Of a stretch of 64,000 nucleotides of DNA, positions 45,928 through 53,233 are shown piece after piece. The position numbers were made by a program, and so were the translations under genes. The notes beneath the pieces were generated by a model that made no database searches, had not been told where the DNA came from, and worked only from the letters and a program-made list of their open reading frames with translations. Each line of letters opens with the position of its first letter. Within the stretch, counting starts at the first letter, position 1. This DNA is from Bacteroidales bacterium UBA1715 (lineage in GTDB: Bacteria > Bacteroidota > Bacteroidia > Bacteroidales > UBA1715): contig DCIX01000004.1 in the NCBI GenBank assembly GCA_002317135.1, positions 48,187 to 112,186 of the forward strand, read 5' to 3'.

Positions 45928-46359
45928 TTATTTAAAGGATTCGAACGCAGGATTTTTTAGGCGATTACCTTTTTCATCCCATAGTTTTTGGTCAATATTT
46001 TTGTCGTTTCTATAGGTGATTTCTTTGGCAACTTGACCGTTTTGATGCCAATAATATGTAGTTCCTTCTTTTTTATTGTCTTTGTAAATAGACTCGCGTT
46101 TTTTCTCTCCTGTAGAGTACCAATATGTCCAGGTTCCTTCTTTTTTACCATTGACATATTCACCTAACAAGCCAATTTTTCCGTTAGAATGTTTTGCATA
46201 CACTTTGCCACTATATGGTTTGCCTTCGTAGTATGCAATTTCAATATCTTCTCTGCCTTGCGTTACCCATTTTGTTGTGATTTTGGATAATTCAACATTT
46301 TGAGAAAATGCTATGACAGAAAGCATTAGAAAGATAGATATAACTGAAAATCTTTTCAT
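45928..46359 (-). CDS. Secreted MORN/YwqK-repeat protein
   Basis: 143 residues from the ATG at 46359 (MKRFSVISIFLMLSVIAFSQ, a signal peptide); the longer frame needs a TTG. Three repeats follow, with patterns such as GLLGEYVNGKKEGTWTYW, REGxxYKDNKKEGTTYYW and AKEITYRNDKN. Such repeats are called toxin-antitoxin YwqK-like in databases, but here, with a signal peptide and no toxin gene next to it, an antitoxin role is unlikely. Function unknown. It is first in the ywqK-ppx-pcm operon. Confidence 0.82.
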   Translation of the reverse strand: MKRFSVISIFLMLSVIAFSQNVELSKITTKWVTQGREDIEIAYYEGKPYSGKVYAKHSNGKIGLLGEYVNGKKEGTWTYWYSTGEKKRESIYKDNKKEGTTYYWHQNGQVAKEITYRNDKNIDQKLWDEKGNRLKNPAFESFK

Positions 46360-46383
46360 TTTCTGTAAAAGTTTATCTGTTCG

Positions 46384-46391
46384 CAAATATA
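46384..46391 (-). promoter_or_regulatory. -7 box of the YwqK-Ppx-Pcm operon
   Basis: The minus strand reads TATATTTG 24 bases before the ATG at 46359. No matching -33 box. Confidence 0.45.
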
Positions 46392-46532
46392 AAAAAAGTA
46401 GAAAAATATTCCTCCTTTTTTTCTGTAATTTTATCGTTTTTTGAAAAACAGTATATTCAAAACTTGTGCCATGTTTGTCGAAAAGTTTTTGAAATAAAAC
46501 TTGCTAATGGCGAAAAATGGGAAACAAATCAT

Positions 46533-46540
46533 TATTTTTG
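46533..46540 (+). promoter_or_regulatory. -7 box of the M48 peptidase gene
   Basis: TATTTTTG, 16 bases before the ATG at 46557. It supports that start over the longer TTG frame, which would begin upstream of the box. No good -33 box. Confidence 0.45.
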
Positions 46541-46556
46541 TGAAAAAATAAGCACT

Positions 46557-47804
46557 ATGAATGTATCGATATTGTTTTGGATAATTGTAGCAATCATTGT
46601 GGTTGACTATGTTTTGGAACGTCTTTTAGAGTATTTAAACGGAACTATGCGTGGAAGTGTTTTGCCAGCAGAAGTTTCTGATATTTATGACGAAAAATCC
46701 TACGAAAAACAGCAACAATATGAACTTGCAAAATCAAAGATTTCTTTCTGGTCAAGTACGGTTTCTTTCTTGTTTTTGGTTTCTATGTTTATGCTTGGTG
46801 GCTATGGATTACTTGATTCTTGGTTGGCTACTTTTGGATTCGGGTCAATTGTTTCTGGTTTGTTGTTTTTTGCGGTGTTGACTGTTGTTTCTGAGATTTT
46901 GGAACTACCTTTTTCGTGGTACAATACATTTGTGATAGAAGAAAAATTTGGCTTCAATAAAATGACAAAGAAATTATTCGTGATTGATACAATTAAATCG
47001 TTCTTTGTAACTATGGTTTTAGGTGGCTTATTGTTGTCAGGTTTATTCTTTCTTGTTTCGTATTGTAATGAACAATTTTGGATTTATGCGTGGATAGCAA
47101 TTTCTATCTTCCTTGTTTTTATAAATATGTTTTATTCAACATTGTTTGTTCCGTTGTTTAACAAGCAAACTCCTTTGGAAGATGGTGATTTAAAGAATGC
47201 GATTTTTGCTTTTAGTCAAAAGGCTGGGTTTGAACTTGATAATATTTATGTAATTGATGGCTCAAAGCGATCAACAAAGGCAAATGCCTATTTTAGTGGA
47301 CTTGGACCTAAAAAACGTGTTGTTTTATATGATACTTTGATTCATTCGTTAACGGTGGAAGAAATCGTTGCTGTGTTGGCACACGAAATAGGTCATTACA
47401 AGAATAAACACACTGTAATGATGCTTGCAACGTCTGTTTTACAAATGGGATTGCTTTTATTTTTGTTTGGTTTGTTCTTGAAAGAACCATTGTTCTCTGA
47501 AGTTCTTGGTATTCCTTTTAACCCAGAAAAAACGTATGTGTCATTGTTTGTTTTTTCTATCTTATTTACACCGATATCTTTCTTTATTGGTTTGGCTATC
47601 AATGTGTTTATACGTCGAAATGAATATCAAGCAGATGAATTTGCAGGTAAGAATTATGCACCAGAACATTTGGAAAATGCGTTGAAAAAACTAACAAAAA
47701 ATAGTTTGTCAAATCTAACTCCTCATCCTTGGTACGTTTTTTGCTACTACTCTCATCCAACGCTCTATCAGAGAATAATTGCATTACGAACAATAAAAAA
47801 ATAG
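46557..47804 (+). CDS. M48 family metallopeptidase (Ste24/CAAX-protease-like)
   Basis: 415 residues from the ATG at 46557 (MNVSILFWIIV). Several membrane segments surround the zinc site HEIGH (His276, Glu277, His280), with the third ligand in NEYQADEFAG further on. The N-terminal membrane region with WYNTFVIEEKFGFNKMT is typical of the Ste24 type. In bacteria the substrate is unknown; membrane-protein quality control is a reasonable inference. The DUF721 gene follows after 4 bases. Confidence 0.93.
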   Translation: MNVSILFWIIVAIIVVDYVLERLLEYLNGTMRGSVLPAEVSDIYDEKSYEKQQQYELAKSKISFWSSTVSFLFLVSMFMLGGYGLLDSWLATFGFGSIVSGLLFFAVLTVVSEILELPFSWYNTFVIEEKFGFNKMTKKLFVIDTIKSFFVTMVLGGLLLSGLFFLVSYCNEQFWIYAWIAISIFLVFINMFYSTLFVPLFNKQTPLEDGDLKNAIFAFSQKAGFELDNIYVIDGSKRSTKANAYFSGLGPKKRVVLYDTLIHSLTVEEIVAVLAHEIGHYKNKHTVMMLATSVLQMGLLLFLFGLFLKEPLFSEVLGIPFNPEKTYVSLFVFSILFTPISFFIGLAINVFIRRNEYQADEFAGKNYAPEHLENALKKLTKNSLSNLTPHPWYVFCYYSHPTLYQRIIALRTIKK

Positions 47805-47808
47805 GATT

Positions 47809-48144
47809 ATGGATGAGTTTTCAAAAAAGGCAAGGTTGGTCGGAGCAACAATGTCGAGGTTGGAAAAATACCATTCGGCTCCGAGGTCTGAAAAGGGAAT
47901 TTTCATTAATCCGAGTGTGTTTACTCGTATGATGGAATTTTCAATAAAACAGAAATGGAAGGAAATCGTAGGACCAGTGTTCGCAAATACTGCATCTTCA
48001 CTGGTTGTTAAAGACAATATATTATATGTAACAATTTTGTCGCCTGCAGTTCGAAATGAATTGATTTTACATAGGTCAACGATTGTAAAAAGAATAAACG
48101 AAGAATTACATCGGAATGTTCTGTCGGCTATGGTAGTAAAATAA
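47809..48144 (+). CDS. DUF721 family protein
   Basis: A 111-residue cytoplasmic protein with the DUF721 core: KQKWKEIVGPVFANTASSL, LYVTILSPAVRNEL and a C-terminal basic helix. Relatives (DciA-like and others) have been linked to replication, but this short Bacteroidota form has no assigned function. The N-terminal 30 residues are basic and probably flexible. It is the second gene of an operon with the M48 peptidase. Confidence 0.85.
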   Translation: MDEFSKKARLVGATMSRLEKYHSAPRSEKGIFINPSVFTRMMEFSIKQKWKEIVGPVFANTASSLVVKDNILYVTILSPAVRNELILHRSTIVKRINEELHRNVLSAMVVK

Positions 48145-48202
48145 TGTTATAAACATGTTAATATATTTGTTGATTTGCTGTTCAACGAGATAAAAAAATA
48201 AC

Positions 48203-48210
48203 TACATTTG
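48203..48210 (+). promoter_or_regulatory. -7 box of the secreted-protein gene at 48224
   Basis: TACATTTG, a perfect TAnnTTTG. A TTTG lies 25 bases upstream, too far for the standard spacing. Transcription would start a few bases before the first ATG, which makes the second ATG at 48233 the likelier start. Confidence 0.5.
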
Positions 48211-48223
48211 GCACAACTTAATA

Positions 48224-48733
48224 ATGATAAAAATGAAGAAAATACTTAGCATTCTATTTGTAGTCTTTTTTGGACTAGTTTGTTCTCAAACATATGCACA
48301 AAGTACTTGTTTGGACTATCACAAAAAGAAATGTCAATCATTGTCTGCAAACGGTTACACAATGTCTTCTGATTCTCGTAGCGCAATGATGAGAAAAGGT
48401 CAAACATCAGAATTTAGAATAATAATTTATCAAGGTAAAGATTATAGAATCTCTTTTTGCTCGGATGAAGCTAACCTAGGTGGAACAGTTCATTTCCGTT
48501 TAATTGACTATGATACAGATGAGTTGTTATATGATAACAAGGATTTTAACTATGTAAAAGATTTTGAATTTACAGTTGTACAAACTCGTACAATAAAGAT
48601 TCAAATCGAAATTCCTGAAGATTCTGCACAAAAATCTGCAGCAAATACAACAGGTTTGATTTCAAAATCGGTTAATCAAGGTTGCGTAGGTGTATTAATT
48701 GAAGAAATGATTACACCAAAGACAGGTTTTTAA
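48224..48733 (+). CDS. Secreted protein of unknown function
   Basis: 169 residues; the fourth codon is also Met (48233) and may be the real start. A signal peptide ends in TYAQ (about residue 26). The mature part is beta-rich with GQTSEFRIIIYQGKDYRISF and HFRLIDYDTDELLYDN, and contains four Cys (in STCLDY, KKCQ, SFCSD, QGCVG) that could form disulfides. I recognise the type from Bacteroidota genomes but no function. It is a monocistronic gene between a -7 box and a strong terminator. Confidence 0.75.
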   Translation: MIKMKKILSILFVVFFGLVCSQTYAQSTCLDYHKKKCQSLSANGYTMSSDSRSAMMRKGQTSEFRIIIYQGKDYRISFCSDEANLGGTVHFRLIDYDTDELLYDNKDFNYVKDFEFTVVQTRTIKIQIEIPEDSAQKSAANTTGLISKSVNQGCVGVLIEEMITPKTGF

Positions 48734-48756
48734 TTTAAATTACTTAAAAATATAGT

Positions 48757-48790
48757 AAGGCATTGTTTCACGAAACAATGCCTTTTTTAT
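48757..48790 (+). terminator. Terminator overlapping the rlmN promoter
   Basis: A 12-bp stem (AAGGCATTGTTT / AAACAATGCCTT) with a CACG loop, followed by a T-run. The T-run shares bases with the rlmN -7 box at 48788-48795. Confidence 0.85.
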
Positions 48791-48795
48791 TTTTG
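48763..48795 (+). promoter_or_regulatory. rlmN operon promoter embedded in the preceding terminator
   Basis: TTG (48763-48765) lies inside the terminator stem and is followed by 22 bases and a perfect -7 box TATTTTTG (48788-48795). The rlmN ATG is 17 bases later. Confidence 0.5.
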
Positions 48796-48812
48796 CACAA
48801 AATTTTAAGGAA

Positions 48813-49856
48813 ATGGATAAACGCGATATATTATCACTTTCGTTCGACGAATTGGTGACTGCAATGGAGGAATGTGGAGAAAAGAAATTCCGTGCAACGC
48901 AGGTGTATCAATGGATTTGGCAAAAACGTGTTCGCTCTTTTGACGCAATGTCCAATTTGTCTCAAAAATTGCGTGAACAACTTGCAGAAGTGTTTTATTT
49001 TCAAACGATAAAGGTTTCTACAGCGAAAAAAAGCACGGATGGTTCTTGTAAATTCGCCTTCTCTTTGTTTGATGGAAATGTGGTAGAAGGAGTCCTTATT
49101 CCTGCAAAAGATAGAATGACGGCGTGCATATCTTCACAAGTTGGTTGTGGGTTGCAATGTGCATTTTGCGCGACAGGTTCGCTTGGCTTTACGAGAAATT
49201 TGTCTGTTGGTGAAATTACCGATCAATTTTTTGTAATGGATGCTGCTGCAAAAGAAGATGGTGGTCAAGGAATTTCAAACATTGTCTATATGGGAATGGG
49301 AGAGCCGTTGATGAACTATAAAAATGTGATGTCGTCAATAGATAGATTGACGGAAGAAAAAGGTGCTGGTTTGGCTCCTTCTCGAATTACTGTATCGACA
49401 TCTGGTATTATTCGTAACATAAAGCAGCTTGCAGATGATGGCTTTTCATGTAATTTGGCTATTTCTTTACATGCACCAAAGGATATGCTTCGTTCGCAGA
49501 TTATGCCAATAAACAAGACAAATCCATTGGCAAAATTAAGCGATGCATTGGCATATTACCACGAAAAAACAGGCGATAGAATTACAATAGAATATGTTTT
49601 GTTACAAGGAGTAAATGATTCTGTACAGCATGCTCGTGAATTGGCTGAATTTACGAAACGATTCCCTGTCAAAATAAATGTAATAGAATACAATCCGCAT
49701 GAGAAAGCACCATATAAAAAGTCTGATAGGCAGACTTTGGATGCATTTGTATCTTTCTTGAAAGGATTGAATTTGATTGTAAATGTTCGTTTTTCTAAGG
49801 GTAAGGATATTGCTGCTGCTTGTGGTCAGTTGGCTGCAAAACAAAAAAGAAAATGA
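48813..49856 (+). CDS. rlmN: 23S rRNA / tRNA adenine-C2 methyltransferase RlmN
   Basis: Radical SAM methylase of A2503 in 23S rRNA and A37 in some tRNAs. The N-terminal accessory helices include KFRATQVYQWIWQKRV. The 4Fe-4S motif CxxxCxxC is in QVGCGLQCAFCATG, and GGMGEP-type motif VYMGMGEPLMNY follows. The second catalytic Cys is Cys337 in AAACGQLA. Length 347 is normal. Its stop overlaps the MFS transporter start by 4 bases (ATGA), so it is the first gene of an operon. Confidence 0.97.
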   Translation: MDKRDILSLSFDELVTAMEECGEKKFRATQVYQWIWQKRVRSFDAMSNLSQKLREQLAEVFYFQTIKVSTAKKSTDGSCKFAFSLFDGNVVEGVLIPAKDRMTACISSQVGCGLQCAFCATGSLGFTRNLSVGEITDQFFVMDAAAKEDGGQGISNIVYMGMGEPLMNYKNVMSSIDRLTEEKGAGLAPSRITVSTSGIIRNIKQLADDGFSCNLAISLHAPKDMLRSQIMPINKTNPLAKLSDALAYYHEKTGDRITIEYVLLQGVNDSVQHARELAEFTKRFPVKINVIEYNPHEKAPYKKSDRQTLDAFVSFLKGLNLIVNVRFSKGKDIAAACGQLAAKQKRK

Positions 49857-51088
49857 TAACAGAGCATCGGTATTCGGTAAAGTCAGTTCGGGCAATAAAA
49901 TTGTTGTATTTTCTGCTATATGTAGGTATGGCAGCATGGTCTACGCAGTTTTATGCGTTTTTGGAACGAGACCGTGCATTAACTGGTGTACAAATAGGAC
50001 TTATTGCAGCGGTACAACAAATCAATAACTTGATTGTTTTGCCAATCTGGGGAATGATTTGCGATAGATATGGAAAGCGTAAAATCTTTTTGATTCTTCT
50101 TGCTGTTGCCGCACTGCTAATAGAAGGTTTTTTGTATACTGGAAGTTTTGGGTTCTATTTGGGATTTATAGTATTGTTTACATCATTGTATAATCCGCTT
50201 GCGGCGTTGGTTGATACTTTTGCATTGGAGAAAAATAATCAACCAGTTGTACATTCATCGTATGGAGAAATGCGTTTGTGGGCTTCGTTTGGTTGGGCAT
50301 TGTCTTCTTTTGGAACTGGATTTTTGATTAAACAATTAGGTTTATCGTTTGGCGTAATTTTCCCCATAACGACGATCTTTTTCATTTTTGCTTGGATAGT
50401 TTCTTTTATCTCAATAAGTAAAAAACACGAAGTAAAAACAAGTAAATCACCATCGTTTCGAACTTTGTTTGAGTTGTTGTCAAACAATAGAAAACTTTTA
50501 TTGTTCTTTTCTTTTTGTTTTGTGTATTACATCTTTAATGCACCGATTTTGAATATGATAAATATTTATTATTCAGAAATTTGTGCAAAATATTATCCTG
50601 GATTTTCTGAAATAGATTTGAATGCTCGTATAGGTTTTATTGTTGGTATTGCATTCGCAATTCAATCATTTTGTGAGTTGCCGTTTATGTTGTATGCAAA
50701 TAAAATTGTAACACGATTTGGGACAAAAAATGTAATCTTTTTCACGTTATTTATAGCGGCATTCCGTATGGTTTTATATGGCTTGTCGTCAAATCCTTGG
50801 ATTTCGGTAGCGGTCGGTGCTTTGCATGGTGTGACTTTGGGATTGTTTTGGGCTGCCGCAATTGGGTATGTACATAGCTTAGTTCCTGTAGATCAGTGTT
50901 CAACAGGTCAAATGTTGTTCAATACATTTCTTGCGTTGGGAACATGTTTAGGAAATTTAATAACAGGAACAATGAAAGATACCATATCTTTGCAATATGG
51001 TATGCAAATAAATGCAGGATTGATTATCTTGCTGCTGATTTGTGGTATGTGGGGTAGTCGTTATTGTAAGTTAAAAGGTAAATTGTAG
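49853..51088 (+). CDS. MFS transporter (LacY/nucleoside-symporter-like)
   Basis: 411 residues from the ATG at 49853, overlapping the rlmN stop by ATGA; a longer frame would need TTG. About 12 membrane segments. The loop 2-3 motif GMICDRYGKRKIF fits major-facilitator proteins, and RLWASFGWALSSFGTGF resembles the MFS_1_like/nucleoside symporter group. The substrate is not determined. It is only 2 bases from the pyridoxal kinase gene, so import of a vitamin B6 form or a related metabolite is a testable inference. Confidence 0.88.
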   Translation: MITEHRYSVKSVRAIKLLYFLLYVGMAAWSTQFYAFLERDRALTGVQIGLIAAVQQINNLIVLPIWGMICDRYGKRKIFLILLAVAALLIEGFLYTGSFGFYLGFIVLFTSLYNPLAALVDTFALEKNNQPVVHSSYGEMRLWASFGWALSSFGTGFLIKQLGLSFGVIFPITTIFFIFAWIVSFISISKKHEVKTSKSPSFRTLFELLSNNRKLLLFFSFCFVYYIFNAPILNMINIYYSEICAKYYPGFSEIDLNARIGFIVGIAFAIQSFCELPFMLYANKIVTRFGTKNVIFFTLFIAAFRMVLYGLSSNPWISVAVGALHGVTLGLFWAAAIGYVHSLVPVDQCSTGQMLFNTFLALGTCLGNLITGTMKDTISLQYGMQINAGLIILLLICGMWGSRYCKLKGKL

Positions 51089-51090
51089 TT

Positions 51091-51918
51091 ATGTCACATA
51101 ATAATCAGAAAAAAATAGCTGTTATAAATGACTTCTGTGGTTTTGGACGTTGCTCAATTGCAGTTGCACTACCTATTATTTCTAAAATGAAGGTTCATTG
51201 TTGTCCTTTGCCGACATCTATTTTTTCTAATCATACAGGATTCCCAAGTTTTTATTATGAAGACTTTACCTCTCACATGCCAAATTACATTGATGAGTGG
51301 AAAAAATTACAACTTTCGTTTTCTGGGATTAGTACTGGTTTCCTTGGCTCTGTTGATCAAATAAATATTGTTACTGATTTTATCAGTAATTTTAAAAATA
51401 AAGAAACGATTGTGGTTATCGATCCTGTAATGGGCGATTATGGAAAACCATATCCGACTTACACTGCGGAGATGTGTCAGGGAATGAAGGAACTGGTAAA
51501 ATATGCGGACATTGTAACTCCGAATGTTACGGAAGCTTGTATTGTAACAGATACTGCATATAGAAGAGATTTTACAAAGAATGACATTATTCTTCTTGCA
51601 AAAAAAATATCTAGTATCGGACCGAAAAAAATTGTGATTACGGGAATTCCTCAAAAAAGTTATATTGGAAATCTTGTGTATGAAGAAGGAAAGGAACCTC
51701 GTATTGTAAAAAATCGTAAAGTAGGTACAGAACGTTCTGGCACTGGAGATATTTTTTCGGCGATAATTGCTGCCGATGCGGTAAATGGGGTCCCGTTTGT
51801 GGATTCTGTCGAAAAAGCATCTCATTTTGTAAAAAAATGTATTACTCGTTCTATCGAATTAGATATTCCTGTAACTGATGGTGTTTGTTTTGAAGAAGTT
51901 TTAGATTCATTAAAATAA
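51091..51918 (+). CDS. Pyridoxal/pyridoxamine kinase
   Basis: Ribokinase-fold kinase of 275 residues that phosphorylates vitamin B6 vitamers in salvage to PLP. The start AVINDFCGFGRCSIAVALP and the middle VIDPVMGDYGKPYPTY match the PdxY/PdxK group, and the ATP/anion motif is GTERSGTGDIFSAI with the catalytic Asp. The substrate-site GFGRCS is typical. It is placed between an MFS transporter and a radical SAM gene (7-base gap). I do not choose pdxK or pdxY. Confidence 0.9.
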   Translation: MSHNNQKKIAVINDFCGFGRCSIAVALPIISKMKVHCCPLPTSIFSNHTGFPSFYYEDFTSHMPNYIDEWKKLQLSFSGISTGFLGSVDQINIVTDFISNFKNKETIVVIDPVMGDYGKPYPTYTAEMCQGMKELVKYADIVTPNVTEACIVTDTAYRRDFTKNDIILLAKKISSIGPKKIVITGIPQKSYIGNLVYEEGKEPRIVKNRKVGTERSGTGDIFSAIIAADAVNGVPFVDSVEKASHFVKKCITRSIELDIPVTDGVCFEEVLDSLK

Positions 51919-51925
51919 GTGAAGT

Positions 51926-52540
51926 ATGGAAAGAAATATGACTATTTTATATAAGGTTCATAACAATTTATATGTGAATTTAACGAATAGATGTTCTGCT
52001 TCGTGCGTGTTTTGTTTGCGTCAAACAAAGCAAGCAATGGGAGAGGCAGACACTTTATGGCTTCAACATGAACCGACTTTTGAAGAATTAAAAGCTGAGT
52101 TCTCAAAATTTAATGTTGATGAATATGAAGAAGTTGTTTTTTGTGGTTACGGTGAACCTACCGAGGCATTTGATGTATTGTTACAAGTTGCTTCGTATGT
52201 AAAACAACAATTCAATAAACCCGTGCGTATTAATACAAATGGTCATGGAAATCTTATAAATGGACGTTCTATTGCTAAGGAAATGAAAGGCCTTGTTGAT
52301 ACGGTTTCTATTAGCTTAAATACTCCAAATGCTGAAAAATATCATCAGTTGGTTCGTAGTCGTTTTGGCTTTCAAGCGTATGAAGCAATGCTACAATTTG
52401 CAAAAGAGGCAAAAGAATATGTTCCTAATGTCGTATTTACTACGGTAGATACAACGCTTACAAAAGAAGAAGAGGAACAATGCCGAAAGATTTGTGAAGA
52501 CTTAGGCGTGTCGTATCGCATTCGTCCTTGGGAAGAGTAA
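51926..52540 (+). CDS. TatD-linked-type radical SAM protein
   Basis: 204 residues; a small radical SAM domain with CSASCVFC giving ligands Cys23, Cys27 and Cys30. YVNLTNRCSASCVFCLRQTK, GYGEPTEAFDVL and RINTNGHGNLINGR resemble the family described as TatD-associated (TIGR04038), for which no reaction is known. No tatD gene lies in this window. The protein has no SPASM domain. It is last in the rlmN-MFS-kinase run, and a later Met (MTILYKV, 51938) is an alternative start. Confidence 0.78.
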   Translation: MERNMTILYKVHNNLYVNLTNRCSASCVFCLRQTKQAMGEADTLWLQHEPTFEELKAEFSKFNVDEYEEVVFCGYGEPTEAFDVLLQVASYVKQQFNKPVRINTNGHGNLINGRSIAKEMKGLVDTVSISLNTPNAEKYHQLVRSRFGFQAYEAMLQFAKEAKEYVPNVVFTTVDTTLTKEEEEQCRKICEDLGVSYRIRPWEE

Positions 52541-52575
52541 TTACCGTATTTATAAGATAAATCGGTGCTTCTTGA

Positions 52576-52600
52576 TATATTGATAGTTAAAATCAATATA
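52576..52600 (+). promoter_or_regulatory. Inverted repeat in the engB promoter region
   Basis: A perfect 9-bp inverted repeat TATATTGAT / ATCAATATA with a 7-base centre. It is not followed by a T-run, and it ends 8 bases before the -7 box, so it looks more like an operator than a terminator. Confidence 0.35.
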
Positions 52601-52608
52601 AATAATTC

Positions 52609-52616
52609 TATCTTTG
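52609..52616 (+). promoter_or_regulatory. -7 box of the engB-antiporter operon
   Basis: TATCTTTG, a perfect TAnnTTTG, 21 bases before the ATG at 52638. No TTTG at the -33 distance; the inverted repeat occupies that region. Confidence 0.5.
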
Positions 52617-52637
52617 TAGAGATAAATAGTTGAATAT

Positions 52638-53231
52638 ATGGAAATAAAAGAAGCGTCGTTTGTAAAAAGTGTAACAAATCATAAACAATGTCCGGCTCCG
52701 GACAAGAGAGAGATTGCTTTTATTGGTCGTTCCAATGTTGGCAAATCGTCTCTTATAAATATGTTATGCGACAACAGAAAGTTGGCGAAAACGTCTTCTA
52801 CACCTGGAAAAACACAAACGATAAATCATTTTATTATCAATAAATCGTGGTATTTGGTTGATTTGCCTGGCTATGGATATGCAAAGGTAAACAAAGGTAC
52901 ACGACAAAAATTTGAAGACTTTATTAGTGCATATCTAATAAATCGTGAAAATCTTGACTGTGTGTTTGTTTTAGTTGATTCTCGTCACGAACCACACAAG
53001 ATTGATTTGGAATTTATTCGTTGGTGTGGTGAAAAAGGAATTCCAATGGCAATTGTTATGACTAAAGCCGATAAATTAAAACCGACGGAATTGGAGAAAA
53101 ATATTGCGGTTTATCAGGAAACACTGTTTCAGGATTGGGCAGAATTACCACCAATGTTTATTACATCAGCGGAAAAACGAACGGGAAAGCTTGAATTATT
53201 AGAATATATTGGTTCTATTGTAGAAGAATAG
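52638..53231 (+). CDS. engB: Ribosome biogenesis GTPase EngB (YihA/YsxC)
   Basis: GTPase acting in late assembly of the 50S subunit. G1 is GRSNVGKSSLINML (residues about 30-43), G3 DLPGYGYAKV near 75 and G4 MTKADK near 135. Length 197 is typical. It precedes the cation/proton antiporter gene by 2 bases, so the two should be translated from one mRNA. Confidence 0.96.
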   Translation: MEIKEASFVKSVTNHKQCPAPDKREIAFIGRSNVGKSSLINMLCDNRKLAKTSSTPGKTQTINHFIINKSWYLVDLPGYGYAKVNKGTRQKFEDFISAYLINRENLDCVFVLVDSRHEPHKIDLEFIRWCGEKGIPMAIVMTKADKLKPTELEKNIAVYQETLFQDWAELPPMFITSAEKRTGKLELLEYIGSIVEE

Positions 53232-53233
53232 TT

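Noticed and set aside
45928..46359. Antitoxin of a toxin-antitoxin system (database name for YwqK-like repeats)
   Set aside because: The protein has a signal peptide and its neighbours are Ppx/GppA and Pcm; there is no toxin gene beside it.
46464..46556. N-terminal extension of the M48 peptidase
   Set aside because: It begins with TTG and spans the -7 promoter box at 46533-46540; the first membrane helix starts right after the ATG at 46557.
49820..49852. N-terminal extension of the MFS transporter within rlmN
   Set aside because: It would start at TTG; the ATGA overlap at 49853 is the standard arrangement.
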